NCBI RefSeq assembly: GCF_003610235.1
Contig: NZ_RAPR01000001.1
Span: forward strand, 4,030,001-4,094,000
DNA: 64,000 nucleotides
Reading direction: 5' to 3'
Origin: Catellatospora citrea
Lineage (GTDB): Bacteria; Actinomycetota; Actinomycetes; Mycobacteriales; Micromonosporaceae
Part shown: piece by piece, positions 8,086 through 16,211 of the stretch
How positions within the stretch are numbered: the first letter of the stretch is position 1
Layout: each line of letters opens with the position of its first letter
The notes under the pieces: model-generated
What the model was told of the DNA's origin: nothing
The model's database searches: none
What the model saw: the letters and a program-made list of their open reading frames with translations, nothing else
Translations under genes and position numbers: made by a program

Positions 8086-9090
8086 TCAGCGGGCCGCTAC
8101 GGCCGGTGGCGCGGAGGTGAGGGCACGGAAGCGCCATTGCAGCTGGAACCGGGCGTTCAGCGACGGGTCCTCGGTGCGCCAGGTGAACACGGCGCGGTCG
8201 CCCTCCAGCTCGCGCACGATCGGCGTGCGCAGCGGGGCCTCCTCGGCCGCCATGGACGTCTCGACTCCCCACACCTGCGGGTCGAGCATGGCCGGGAACC
8301 GCATCTGCACCACCAGCCGCCGCGTGGGCAGCCGGACGGCCCGCTCGAACCAGGTGCCCCACTTCAGCTCGTCGACGCGGTAGCGATACTCCACCGTGGT
8401 CCGTTCGCCCGGGTAGAGCGGGAAGCGGCCGTCGGCGTTCTCGAACAGCAGCCAGATCTCCTTGAACGCGTCACGGTCCTGCTTGGCCCGCCACACCATC
8501 GGCTCGGCCGCACCGGGCTCACCGCAGAACGCCACCAGGTTCAGCTCGTCGAGCCCGAGCGGATAGGCCCGGTGATGGGCGTTGGAACGCTGTGGCTGAC
8601 CGGGGTAGCGGTCCACCGCGACCCGGATGAGGTAACGCGTCACCGGCTCGTTGCCGGCGTTGTAGAGCGCGCGGCGCACTATCACGTGGTAGTCGCCGTC
8701 CACGTAGGTCAGCTGGGCTTCCTCCAGCTCGACGACGAGGCCCGTGCCGGGTGGCAGCCACTGCGTGGGCACGGCGGGTTCCCTGGTCAGCAGGGTGGCC
8801 GGACCACGGGCCTGCCTGGCCTCCTCGTACTCCTGGAAGCGGCGCCAGATCGCGCCACCGGCGTTGAGCACGGCCTCCGCCCGGCGGGCGAAGTCCTCGG
8901 TCGGCCGATGTCTTCGGCCCTCGATGTGGCTGATGTACGAGGGGTCGAACCCCATCCTGCTGGCGAGCTGCTTCTTGGTCATGCCGCGATCGATCCGCCA
9001 CCGCCCGAGCTCGGCGGCGAACGCCTCGACGGCGCGTTCCACCGGCGAAACGCTCATGACCCTGCCCCGCTCCGCTCGGTCATGCCACAC
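8086..9090 (-). CDS. XRE-family transcriptional regulator with large C-terminal domain
   Basis: 334 aa from the GTG at 9090, which has a strong GGAGGAGGGGG box four bases upstream. An ATG at 9057 is the alternative start. Residues about 20-80 form a Cro/C1-type helix-turn-helix with KKQLASRMGFDPSYISHIE. The remaining 230 residues are a beta-rich region of unknown role (for example VVELEEAQLTYVDGDYHV) that recurs in actinomycete XRE proteins and may sense a ligand or partner. No helix suggests membrane attachment. It is convergent with the flavohaemoglobin-like gene and divergent from the iron-boxed FhuF-like gene. Confidence 0.82.
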   Translation of the reverse strand: MWHDRAERGRVMSVSPVERAVEAFAAELGRWRIDRGMTKKQLASRMGFDPSYISHIEGRRHRPTEDFARRAEAVLNAGGAIWRRFQEYEEARQARGPATLLTREPAVPTQWLPPGTGLVVELEEAQLTYVDGDYHVIVRRALYNAGNEPVTRYLIRVAVDRYPGQPQRSNAHHRAYPLGLDELNLVAFCGEPGAAEPMVWRAKQDRDAFKEIWLLFENADGRFPLYPGERTTVEYRYRVDELKWGTWFERAVRLPTRRLVVQMRFPAMLDPQVWGVETSMAAEEAPLRTPIVRELEGDRAVFTWRTEDPSLNARFQLQWRFRALTSAPPAVAAR

Positions 9091-9273
9091 CTCGCCCCCT
9101 CCTCCGCTCGTCGTGACTCCTCATTCTTCGCGGCCGCTGGACCAGTTAATGGGAACTGCTGATTACCTGACAAAAACCTTGACAGGCGATCAAGAGGCCA
9201 GCCGGTGCGTGAGGCCCCATAACCGGTCTAGAAAGTGACACACGGTGAGCGAAGAGGCGTAAACTGACACCGG

Positions 9274-9292
9274 TCTGGTTAGCCTAGCCTTA
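9274..9292 (-). promoter_or_regulatory. IdeR/DmdR-type iron box
   Basis: Read on the minus strand, TAAGGCTAGGCTAACCAGA matches the actinobacterial iron box TTAGGTTAGGCTAACCTAA at 15 of 19 positions by my count. It lies 67 bp before the start of the FhuF-like gene, so that gene is probably repressed when iron is plentiful. Confidence 0.7.
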
Positions 9293-9359
9293 TCGGGGTA
9301 CAGTGAGCTCAACCCCGTATGGGCTGGTGCATGTGCAGGAAAGGATCGGTGAGGAACGA

Positions 9360-10160
9360 GTGCGTACGCTGACGCCTCTGGTCCTGACCGACGCCCTGCG
9401 CCCGCTTACCGTCACCCTCAGTGCGGTGCGTCGTCGCCGAGGGTTCACGGCCGTGCACGGCCTGGCCGATCCGCTGCTGGTGACCGACGACGAGGGCTGG
9501 ACCCCGGCGTCGCGGTTGGTCGACGGCTCCGCGCTGCCCGCCCTGTTCGACACCGCCGTCCAGCGCTGGGGCGCGGCCCCGCACGCCGCCGCGACGCTCG
9601 CCTGGAAGTCGTACACCTACTGGGTCGCCATGCCCGCCGTGCTGAGCTGGGCCACGGCCCGCCGGGTGCCGCTGGTCGACGCCGACAGCACCCTGCTGCG
9701 CTTCGGCGGCGACGAGCCCGGCGCCGCCCTGGTGCAGGTCGGCCTGCGCGCACCCCAGGTCGCGGTGCTGCCCGACGACCCGCTGGCGCACGCCGGCGTC
9801 CCCGGCATCACCGTCGTCTCCGACGAGACCCTGCTGCTCAAGACGCTGCGCACCAGCCTGCTCGACCAGCACCTCGACCCGCTGTCCGAGCGCATCCGCG
9901 CCGAGGTCAAGGTCGGCCGGCGCACCCTGCTCGGCTCCGTCGCCTCCGGCATCGCGTACGCGGTGCTGCGCAGCGCGCCCGCCCTGCCGGGCTCGACCGC
10001 CGTCGACACCGCGCGGCAGCTGCTCGACGCGCTGGACCTGGACGACCTGGTCGACATCGGCATCGGCGACAACGGCGAGCCCGAGGTCCACCGGCGCACC
10101 TGCTGCCTGGCCTTCACCCTGCCGCAGCCGAAGGTCTGCTCCGGCTGCTGCCTGCGCTGA
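9360..10160 (+). CDS. FhuF-like [2Fe-2S] siderophore-iron reductase
   Basis: 266 aa. I prefer the GTG at 9360, preceded by GAGGAACGA, over the GTG at 9303, which lacks a ribosome binding site and sits right after the iron box. The C-terminal end reads RRTCCLAFTLPQPKVCSGCC. This is an exact C-C-x10-C-x2-C match to the unusual 2Fe-2S motif of FhuF ferric-siderophore reductases. The rest shows the mixed hydrophobic pattern of the FhuF/IucC-like fold (for example WKSYTYWVAMPAVLSW). The likely role is reductive release of iron from imported siderophores in the cytoplasm. The iron box at 9274-9292 fits iron-starvation induction. Confidence 0.85.
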   Translation: MRTLTPLVLTDALRPLTVTLSAVRRRRGFTAVHGLADPLLVTDDEGWTPASRLVDGSALPALFDTAVQRWGAAPHAAATLAWKSYTYWVAMPAVLSWATARRVPLVDADSTLLRFGGDEPGAALVQVGLRAPQVAVLPDDPLAHAGVPGITVVSDETLLLKTLRTSLLDQHLDPLSERIRAEVKVGRRTLLGSVASGIAYAVLRSAPALPGSTAVDTARQLLDALDLDDLVDIGIGDNGEPEVHRRTCCLAFTLPQPKVCSGCCLR

Positions 10161-10385
10161 CCGCACCGTTTCCCGGCGAGAAACGTCGTCTCACGAGTCC
10201 GCTCCATCGGGCCCGCCCCACCTCGGCGCGGGCTCGAATCCTATGTAGATGAGCGGCGTGAGCCACGCCTCAGCGTCTCCACCTGCGATTCATTCGTCGC
10301 CGAAGGGGTGACGGGCGCTATCGCCGATCCCCGGTAATCGATATGTTGGCATCTCCCTATCACTCCTAGTTATGGAGGTGTCACG

Positions 10386-10658
10386 ATGCGCAAGCTCAAC
10401 GGCATCGGCAAACGGCTCGCCGTCATCGGCGCGGCCACCCTCGCGTTCGCCGGAGCATCGGCGATCGCGGCCACCCCGGCCCACGCCACCCCCGGCGACT
10501 GCACCGCCTACCTGGCGGCGCAGGGCTTCGGCGGGGTCGAGTACGGGCTCGCCTGCACCCTGGGCGACCTCTCCTACACCGTCTGCAGCCTGAAGCTCTC
10601 GCTGCTGAGCGTCCCGCCGGCGACGGCGGACGTGGCCTGCCGGCTCGCGGCGGTCTGA
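10386..10658 (+). CDS. Small secreted four-cysteine protein
   Basis: 90 aa from an ATG with a strong GGAGGT box. Residues 1-34 are a clear signal peptide (KRLAVIGAATLAFAGASA, cut after AHA). The mature peptide is about 56 aa and has four cysteines (GDCTAY, ACTLG, VCSLK, ACRLA), compatible with two disulfides in an extracellular helical miniprotein. I recognise no family. The stretch around 10340-10380 immediately upstream is less GC-rich than the surroundings and probably carries its promoter. No processing enzymes are nearby, so a modified-peptide pathway is not supported. Confidence 0.72.
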   Translation: MRKLNGIGKRLAVIGAATLAFAGASAIAATPAHATPGDCTAYLAAQGFGGVEYGLACTLGDLSYTVCSLKLSLLSVPPATADVACRLAAV

Positions 10659-10787
10659 CGGTGTGCACCGGGTGGCCCTCGAACATCCTGGGTCCGAGGG
10701 CCGCACCCCTCAATGTAAGTGCCGCGCCCACCCGGCGGAGACCGGCCGTTCGCCGGAGCTTCACCCCCGTGGGACGAGCAGGTATGC

Positions 10788-10829
10788 GTCAGGGGCCGGC
10801 AGGAAGTGAGCTTCCTGCCGGCCCCTGAC
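10788..10829 (-). terminator. Strong hairpin terminator of tRNA-Ser(TGA)
   Basis: A perfect 19-bp stem, GTCAGGGGCCGGCAGGAAG with its complement, closes a TGAG loop 13 bp past the 3' end of the leftward tRNA gene. Confidence 0.8.
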
Positions 10830-10842
10830 CGTGTCGTCTCTG

Positions 10843-10929
10843 CGGAGGGTAAGGGATTCGAACCCTTGAAGACATCGCTGCCTTAGTGGTTTTCAAGACC
10901 ACCGCCATCGGCCACTAGGCGAACCCTCC
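10843..10929 (-). tRNA. tRNA-Ser (anticodon TGA)
   Basis: 87 nt class II tRNA. Acceptor strands GGAGGGT and ACCCTCC pair and the discriminator is G. The stem GTGGT/ACCAC closes the loop CTTGAAA, giving anticodon TGA (UCN codons). CCA is not encoded. Confidence 0.95.
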
Positions 10930-11004
10930 AGGCGCATCGCCGACGACCAGTGTGCCAGACGCGTCGCCCGCCCGTCCGGACCGGTCTCGGGGCAAGATGG
11001 TCTG

Positions 11005-11973
11005 GTGCACGCCATGACGATCCCCGCCAAGGGTGAACTTGCCTGGTCAGAGGTCCCCGATCCGATCCCGGCCGAGGGTGAGGTGCTGATCCGGACCGCC
11101 GCCACCGCGGTCAACCGGGCCGATCTGCTCCAGGTCGCCGGTGTCTACCCGCCGCCACCGGGCGCACCGCCCTATCCGGGGCTGGAGTGCTCGGGCGTGG
11201 TCGAGCGGGGAGCCGGGCTGTGGCGGCCGGGCGACGAGGTGTGCGCGCTGCTCGGCGGGGGCGGATACGCGGAGGCGGTGGCGGTCGACGCGGCGCACGT
11301 GCTGCCGGTGCCGAACGGGGTCGACCTGGTCACCGCGGGCGGGCTGCCGGAGGTGGCGTGCACGGTGTGGTCGAACCTGACCATGGTGGCGGGGCTGCGG
11401 GCCGGCGAGACGGTGCTGATCCACGGCGGTGGCAGCGGGGTGGGCACGTTCGCGATCCAGTACGCCAAGGCGCTGGGCGCGCGCGTGGTGACCACGGCGC
11501 GGGCGGCCAAGCACGCCCAGCTTCGTGAGCTGGGCGCGGACGAGTGCCTGGACTACACCGGCGACGACTTCACGGGCGTGGGCGCGGACGTGATCCTCGA
11601 CATCATCGGCGCGGCCTACCTGGAGCGCAACGTGCAGGCGCTGGCGACCGGCGGCCGGCTGGTGGTGATCGGGCTGCAGGGCGGCGCCAGGGCGGAGCTC
11701 AACCTGGGGGCGCTGCTGGCCAAGCGGGCGTCCGTCGCCGCGACCGCGCTGCGCTCCCGGCCCGCGACGGAGAAGGCCGCGATCGTGGCCGGGGTGCGGC
11801 AGGACGTGTGGCCGCTGCTGGCCTCGGGCGCGATCCGCCCGGTGGTGGATCGCGTGCTGCCGCTGGCGGAGGCGGCCGCGGCACAGCGGATCGTCTCGGC
11901 CAACGAGCACGTCGGCAAGGTGCTGCTGGTGACTAGCGCTGCTTCGGCACCGGGCGCAGGCGCTCCCGCATGA
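11005..11973 (+). CDS. NADPH:quinone oxidoreductase (zinc-independent MDR family)
   Basis: 322 aa from the GTG at 11005; an ATG nine bases later is equally possible. The N-terminal GroES-like part shows VNRADLLQVAGVYPPPPGAP and GLECSGVV. The Rossmann part shows VLIHGGGSGVGTFAIQYAK, the NADPH-binding motif of PIG3/QOR-type reductases. No zinc ligands are seen, as expected for this branch. It should be a soluble NADPH-dependent reductase of quinones or similar carbonyls. Its last 41 bases overlap the 3' end of the convergent glycosyltransferase gene. Confidence 0.88.
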   Translation: MHAMTIPAKGELAWSEVPDPIPAEGEVLIRTAATAVNRADLLQVAGVYPPPPGAPPYPGLECSGVVERGAGLWRPGDEVCALLGGGGYAEAVAVDAAHVLPVPNGVDLVTAGGLPEVACTVWSNLTMVAGLRAGETVLIHGGGSGVGTFAIQYAKALGARVVTTARAAKHAQLRELGADECLDYTGDDFTGVGADVILDIIGAAYLERNVQALATGGRLVVIGLQGGARAELNLGALLAKRASVAATALRSRPATEKAAIVAGVRQDVWPLLASGAIRPVVDRVLPLAEAAAAQRIVSANEHVGKVLLVTSAASAPGAGAPA

Positions 11974-12631
11974 GGATCAGCAGGGCCTCGATCCCGTCCA
12001 TCGCGGTGATCTTCTTGCCCTCTTCGCGGGTGCGGGCGGTGTAGCTGATCGGCACCTCGTACGGCCGGTTCTTGCGGCGCAGGAGCTTGCCGGTGACCTC
12101 CGCCTCCATGCCGAAGCCCTTGGACTTGACGTTCAGCGAGCGGTACAGGTCGAGCGGCATCAGCTTGAAGCAGGTCTCGAGGTCACCGATGTACGAGTTG
12201 AACAGCACGTTGGCGAACAGCGTGACGCCCTTGTTGCCCATCACGTACCAGAACGAGAAGGCCGCGTGGCCGCCGAAGCTGCGGTTGCCGTAGACGACCT
12301 TGGCGCGGCCGTCGAGCACCGGGCCGAGCAGCTTCGGGATGTCCTTGGGGTCGTACTCCAGGTCGGCGTCCAGGATGACCATGTAATCACCGGTCGCGGA
12401 ACCGACGGCGGTGCGGATGGCCGCGCCCTTGCCGGCGTTCTTCGCGTGGTGGAATGCCTGCAGCCGCGGGTCGTCGCAGTTGTCGAGGATCTCGGCGGTG
12501 CGGTCCTTGCTGCCGTCGTTGACCACGACCAGCTCGATCTCGCACGGATAGTCGACTGCGAGGGCCTGCTTGAGAGCCTCGCCAAGCCGGGCCTCTTCGT
12601 TGTAGACCGGCATGAGGATCGATAGCTTCAC
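11933..12631 (-). CDS. Family 2 glycosyltransferase (dolichol-phosphate-sugar synthase type)
   Basis: 232 aa. The GTG at 12631 has GGAG six bases upstream; the longer reading from 12652 has no such site. The GT-A fold motifs are clear: LMPVYNEE, VVVNDGSKDRT, KNAGKGAAIRTA and ILDADLEYDP (DxD metal site). The similarity in layout is to polyprenyl-phosphate mannose or glucose synthases, but there is no C-terminal membrane domain. It probably transfers a nucleotide-activated sugar to polyprenyl phosphate or to a cell-envelope glycan. The 3' end overlaps the convergent quinone oxidoreductase gene by 41 bases. Confidence 0.88.
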   Translation of the reverse strand: MKLSILMPVYNEEARLGEALKQALAVDYPCEIELVVVNDGSKDRTAEILDNCDDPRLQAFHHAKNAGKGAAIRTAVGSATGDYMVILDADLEYDPKDIPKLLGPVLDGRAKVVYGNRSFGGHAAFSFWYVMGNKGVTLFANVLFNSYIGDLETCFKLMPLDLYRSLNVKSKGFGMEAEVTGKLLRRKNRPYEVPISYTARTREEGKKITAMDGIEALLILMRERLRPVPKQR

Positions 12632-12725
12632 TGGGCACTCCGCTGCTGACACTGGTTGGACCGGGCGAGTCTAGCCCTTGTGTCGGGTCCCTGCACATCC
12701 GGCAACGTCAGCGCCTCATGACAAA

Positions 12726-12776
12726 AAGGAAGAGCACCTTCTTTACGGTTTACGTATAGGAAGGCGCCCTTCCTTA
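12726..12776. repeat. Hairpin repeat, family C (full copy)
   Basis: Left arm 12726-12747 (AAGGAAGAGCACCTTCTTTA and CG) pairs, with a few mismatches, with right arm 12753-12776. Each arm is also a short palindrome. Related pieces occur at 18621-18634, 19947-19963 and 31458-31478. It sits just past the stop of the leftward lipoprotein gene, so it could also terminate transcription. Confidence 0.65.
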
Positions 12777-12785
12777 CTCGCGGGC

Positions 12786-13343
12786 TCAGCGGGCGAGCGG
12801 GATCACGATCAGGCGGGCGGTCGGCACGTCGCCCTCCTTCGGCCCGGCCAGCGCCACCTGGGCGCCCGCCTTCAGTTCGGTGGCCTGGATCGTCGCCCGC
12901 TTCTCGACCACCCGCAGCTTCTCGCCGTAGTGCCAGGTCTGGGTGTATCCGTCGGCGGACTTCACGGTGATCGAATCGCCGTCGACGGCGGTGACGACGC
13001 CGCGCTGGACGAGCACGGTGACCGGGCCCTTCTTCGTCTCCACGACGGCCTCGCCGTGCTGCACGTCACGGCGCAGGGCGACCCGCAGCGCGTGCCGCTT
13101 GCGCCAGTTCTGCAGCCGGTTGTCGATCTTGTCCTTGGCCGCGGGCGCGGGCGAGGCGGTGGCGTCCAGGTCACTCTCGGCGGCGACGAGGTCGACGGGT
13201 GCGACGCCCATCGCGGCGAGCGCCTCGGCCTCGACCGAGGCGACCAGTCCGGTGGCGGCCGCCGGCATGTCCGACGGGCCGCAGGCGGTCAGGCCCAGCA
13301 GTGCGGTCAGACCCAGTGCGACGGTGAGGCTGAGTTTTCTCAT
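12786..13343 (-). CDS. Putative lipoprotein of unknown function
   Basis: 185 aa. The ATG at 13343 gives a lipoprotein signal (MRKLSLTVALGLTALLGLTAC) with the lipobox Cys at about residue 21. The mature part has an Ala-rich linker, a basic helix (NRLQNWRKRHALRVALRR) and a C-terminal small beta domain (VQRGVVTAVDGDSITVKSADGY) resembling the DUF5666-type fold. It is likely anchored on the outer face of the membrane. The stop lies 34 bp upstream-side of the sensor kinase gene end; same strand as the two-component genes, so it may be the third gene of that operon and part of its regulon. Confidence 0.75.
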   Translation of the reverse strand: MRKLSLTVALGLTALLGLTACGPSDMPAAATGLVASVEAEALAAMGVAPVDLVAAESDLDATASPAPAAKDKIDNRLQNWRKRHALRVALRRDVQHGEAVVETKKGPVTVLVQRGVVTAVDGDSITVKSADGYTQTWHYGEKLRVVEKRATIQATELKAGAQVALAGPKEGDVPTARLIVIPLAR

Positions 13344-13377
13344 GGCCGCAGCCTGCCCGGCCGTCACGCGAGCGCGG

Positions 13378-14793
13378 TCAGGCCGACGTTCGGGGCAGGT
13401 AAACCGTGAACCTGGCGCCGCCCTCGGCCGCGTGGCCCGCCTCGATGGTGCCGCCGAGGCGGCGGGCCAGTCCGGCCGCCAGGGCCAGGCCCAGGCCGCT
13501 GCCGGTCTGCCGCACGCCCTGGTAGCGCTGGTGCAGCGCGCCGCGTTGGAAGGCCACCGCCAGGTCGTCGTCGGTGAGTCCGGGACCCCCGTCGCGGACC
13601 TCGATCGCGGTGCGGTCGGGAAGCGGGCGCACCGCCACCACGATCGGGCGGCCCGGCGGCACCACCCGCAGCGCGTTCTCGACCAGGCCGTCGACGATCT
13701 GGCGCAGGCGCAGCGGGTCGGTGTGCGCCCACACCTCCGCCGCCGGGACCTCCGCGCGCACAGGCACCCCGGCCTGCGCGGCGCGCGGCACGAAGGCGCG
13801 CTCGGCCGAGGTCACCAGGGAGACCAGCTCGACGTCGGTGGGCTGGACGGCGAAGTCGGCGGCGTCGAGCCGGGCGAGCGAGAGCAGGTCGGCGACGAGC
13901 CGGTCCAGCCGCTCGGCCTCGGCGAGCACGGTCTGCCCGACCTCCTGCGCGGAGTCGGCGCCGACCACACCGTCGGACAGCGCCTCGGCGTACCCCTTGA
14001 TGGTGGTCAGCGGGGTGCGCAGCTCATGGGAGATGGACAGCAGGAACTCGCGCTGGCGTCCCTCGCTGGTGGCCAGCGCCTCGGCCAGTTCGTTGATCGA
14101 GTGGGCGAGCCGTTCCACCTCCTGCGGCGGCTCGGCGGCCAGGCGCACCGTGCGGTCGCCGGAGCTGAGCCGCGCCGCGGCGGTGGCCGCGTTGCGGATC
14201 GGGCGGGCCAGGCGGCGGCCCAGCAGCACCCCGGCCAGCACGCCGGCGCCGAGCCCGGCCAGCAGCGGCAGCCAGAGGTTGCGCAGCACCTGGCGGCTGA
14301 TGCCGGTGGCGGCGGGCCGGGCCAGCACGACGCCGTCGCCGCCGCCGAGCGGGCGGCCCTCCACCATCGCCAGCCGCCCGCCGACCAGCGCCAGCCGCTC
14401 GCTGACCGGCTTGCCGTCCGCGATCTGCTGCACCACCCGGGTGGGCAGCCCGGGCCGGTCGGCCGCGCCGGACGTGATCAGGTAGGCGCTGACGTCGCCG
14501 TCGAGCTTGCGCAGCTGCTCGATGAGCTTGGCGTCCGCGGCGGGGGCGCGCCGGAAGCGCAGCACCTGGGCGACCACGTCGCTCTGCGAGGCCAGCCCTT
14601 CCTGGGCGGCCCGCTCGGTGGCGCGGGCGGCCAGCGGCACGGCGACCAGCGCGGTGACCACCAGCGTGATCAGCGCGACGATGACCCCGGCGAGCACTGC
14701 CCGGGTGGTCAGTGTGCTGGTGCTGACGGTGGGCCGGGGCGGGGCGGCGAGCACCCGGATCGGCACGGTGAGGTCGGCGCGGCGGTCAGGCAT
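13378..14793 (-). CDS. Two-component sensor histidine kinase (HAMP type)
   Basis: 471 aa. One transmembrane helix lies near residues 30-55 and another near 170-195. They enclose an extracellular sensor region of about 115 aa. A HAMP segment follows (RRLARPIRNAATAAARL). The phospho-acceptor His is in SISHELRTPLTT near residue 255. The ATPase part has an N-box (VENALRV), DGGPGL and GSGLGLALA. It overlaps the upstream response regulator by 8 bp (ATGCCTGA), so the pair is translationally coupled. The signal is unknown; the lipoprotein gene just downstream suggests an envelope-related stimulus. Confidence 0.92.
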   Translation of the reverse strand: MPDRRADLTVPIRVLAAPPRPTVSTSTLTTRAVLAGVIVALITLVVTALVAVPLAARATERAAQEGLASQSDVVAQVLRFRRAPAADAKLIEQLRKLDGDVSAYLITSGAADRPGLPTRVVQQIADGKPVSERLALVGGRLAMVEGRPLGGGDGVVLARPAATGISRQVLRNLWLPLLAGLGAGVLAGVLLGRRLARPIRNAATAAARLSSGDRTVRLAAEPPQEVERLAHSINELAEALATSEGRQREFLLSISHELRTPLTTIKGYAEALSDGVVGADSAQEVGQTVLAEAERLDRLVADLLSLARLDAADFAVQPTDVELVSLVTSAERAFVPRAAQAGVPVRAEVPAAEVWAHTDPLRLRQIVDGLVENALRVVPPGRPIVVAVRPLPDRTAIEVRDGGPGLTDDDLAVAFQRGALHQRYQGVRQTGSGLGLALAAGLARRLGGTIEAGHAAEGGARFTVYLPRTSA

Positions 14794-15466
14794 CGGCGGT
14801 GTACCCCACGCCCCGGACGGTGCGCACGATGTGCGCGGCCGCGCCGAGCTTCGCGCGAACCTGCGCCACGTGCACGTCGACGGTGCGGGTGCCGCCGTGC
14901 GCGGCGTACCCCCAGACGGTGGACAGCAGCTCGTCGCGGGTGTAGACCCGGCCGGGCCGGCTCATCAGGTGCGCCAGCAGGTCGAACTCGGTGCTGGTCA
15001 GGTGCACCGTGACGCCGTCGACGGTGACCTCGCGCCGCGCCGGGTCGAGCCGCACCGGCCCGACGGCGCGGCTGCGGTCGGGCTCGGGCGTCCCGCCGGA
15101 GCGGCGCAGCACCGCCTTGAGCCGGGCGACCAGCTCACGCGGGCTGAACGGCTTGGTCAGATAGTCGTCGGCCCCCAGCTCCAGTCCGACGATCCGGTCG
15201 ACCTCGTCGTCCCGCGCGGTGAGAAAGATGATCGGCACCCAGATGTCCTCCGCCCGCAGCCGCCGGCAGATCTCCGTCCCGTCCATCGACGGCAACGCGA
15301 TGTCCAGCACACAAGCGGTGGGCCGCAACCTCCGCGCCGCCGCCAACCCCGCGGCCCCATCCGACTCGACCTGCACCCCATACCCGTCACGCTGCAGATA
15401 AAGCCGAATCAAATCCGCAATAGGCCGCTCATCCTCGACGACAAGCACCAGCCCCTTCTCACTCAC
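14786..15466 (-). CDS. OmpR-family response regulator
   Basis: 226 aa from the GTG at 15466; earlier readings lack support. The receiver domain has VVEDE, the phospho-accepting Asp in VLDIALPSMDG, and the switch Lys in LTKPFSP. The C-terminal winged helix shows LTSTEFDLLAHLM and RTVDVHVAQVRAKL, followed by RTVRGVGY. It is the first gene of the operon with the sensor kinase 13378-14793 and probably the lipoprotein. A family B hairpin repeat occupies the space upstream. Confidence 0.93.
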   Translation of the reverse strand: MSEKGLVLVVEDERPIADLIRLYLQRDGYGVQVESDGAAGLAAARRLRPTACVLDIALPSMDGTEICRRLRAEDIWVPIIFLTARDDEVDRIVGLELGADDYLTKPFSPRELVARLKAVLRRSGGTPEPDRSRAVGPVRLDPARREVTVDGVTVHLTSTEFDLLAHLMSRPGRVYTRDELLSTVWGYAAHGGTRTVDVHVAQVRAKLGAAAHIVRTVRGVGYTADA

Positions 15467-15532
15467 GCCGCCATCATGTCCGACCCGTGTACGAACCACG
15501 TAAGCCCGCAGCAAACCTTCCGCCCCAACCAA

Positions 15533-15609
15533 ACGACGATCTTGCGCGAACCGTGCGTACAACACGCCCATATCGGGCGTATCGCCAGCAGTTCACGCAA
15601 GATCGTCGT
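15533..15609. repeat. Hairpin repeat, family B (copy 1)
   Basis: ACGACGATCTTGCGCGAAC (15533-15551) pairs with GTTCACGCAAGATCGTCGT (15591-15609), 18 of 19 positions. The loop holds a smaller palindrome, ACGCCC-ATATC-GGGCGT. A second copy lies at 22702-22778. Both follow the 3' end of a leftward gene. Confidence 0.7.
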
Positions 15610-15627
15610 GATCTTGACGGGGTTCGG

Positions 15628-16122
15628 TCAGGCGCCGACGAGGTGGTCGGCGAAGGAGGCGTAGGGGGTGGCGTTCAGGCCGGCGGTGCGTTGGGCGATC
15701 AGTTTGGGCTTGAAGACGTGGGAGAAGAGGGCGTCCAGGTGCCAGACCTGCTTGGGGTGGCCCGCGTGGATCCAGAAGCGCTCCCGGATGCCGTCGACGG
15801 CGGTGGCCGCGAACTCGATCGCCGACAGGCGCGGGTCCGGGTGCCAGGTGACGTTGGCGAGGTGGCGCAGGTCGGTGTTCAGGTGCAGGCGGAGCCGGCG
15901 CAGGATGCGGCTCTCCTGGGTGATCACCAGCCGGCGGTACGTCAGCAGCATCAGGAACTCACGACCGAGCGGGCGCTCGGGGCGTAGTGCGCGGGCGACG
16001 AGCACCGTGGCGTCACCGGCCTCGACACAGCGCCGGAAGATCGGCATGTGTCGGCTGACCGTGGCCATGGGAATGCCGGCTTCGCCGGTGGCGGGAAGGA
16101 ACGTACGCGAGAAGACGTCCAT
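15628..16122 (-). CDS. Conserved hypothetical protein
   Basis: 164 aa from the ATG at 16122; a GTG at 16149 would add nine residues but would overlap the CRP-like dyad. The protein is soluble and basic in the first half (ALRPERPLGREFLMLLTYRRL). Its centre contains RRLRLHLNTDLRHLANVTWHPDP and the C-terminal half is rich in aromatic and His residues (HAGHPKQVWHLDALFSHVF). I recognise no family; the strand pattern near LTYRRLVITQESR could suit a small PH-like beta domain, but this is a guess. The next gene downstream on the strand is the response regulator, 161 bp away, behind a family B hairpin. Confidence 0.6.
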   Translation of the reverse strand: MDVFSRTFLPATGEAGIPMATVSRHMPIFRRCVEAGDATVLVARALRPERPLGREFLMLLTYRRLVITQESRILRRLRLHLNTDLRHLANVTWHPDPRLSAIEFAATAVDGIRERFWIHAGHPKQVWHLDALFSHVFKPKLIAQRTAGLNATPYASFADHLVGA

Positions 16123-16141
16123 GTAAGGAGCAACGAGCGCG

Positions 16142-16157
16142 CGTGACACACGTCACG
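16142..16157. promoter_or_regulatory. CRP/GlxR-like dyad
   Basis: CGTGACACACGTCACG contains GTGA-N6-TCAC, the core spacing of CRP-family sites (TGTGA-N6-TCACA). It lies 20 bp upstream of the ATG at 16122. Binding by a CRP homologue is inference. Confidence 0.4.
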
Positions 16158-16211
16158 CGAGTCACTCATGCGATCGATCGCGACCCTCGTCGATGGATCC
16201 GTTTTCGCTGG

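Noticed and set aside
10386..10658. A ribosomally made modified peptide (lanthipeptide or similar)
   Set aside because: The product has a classical signal peptide and no modification, protease or export genes are adjacent.
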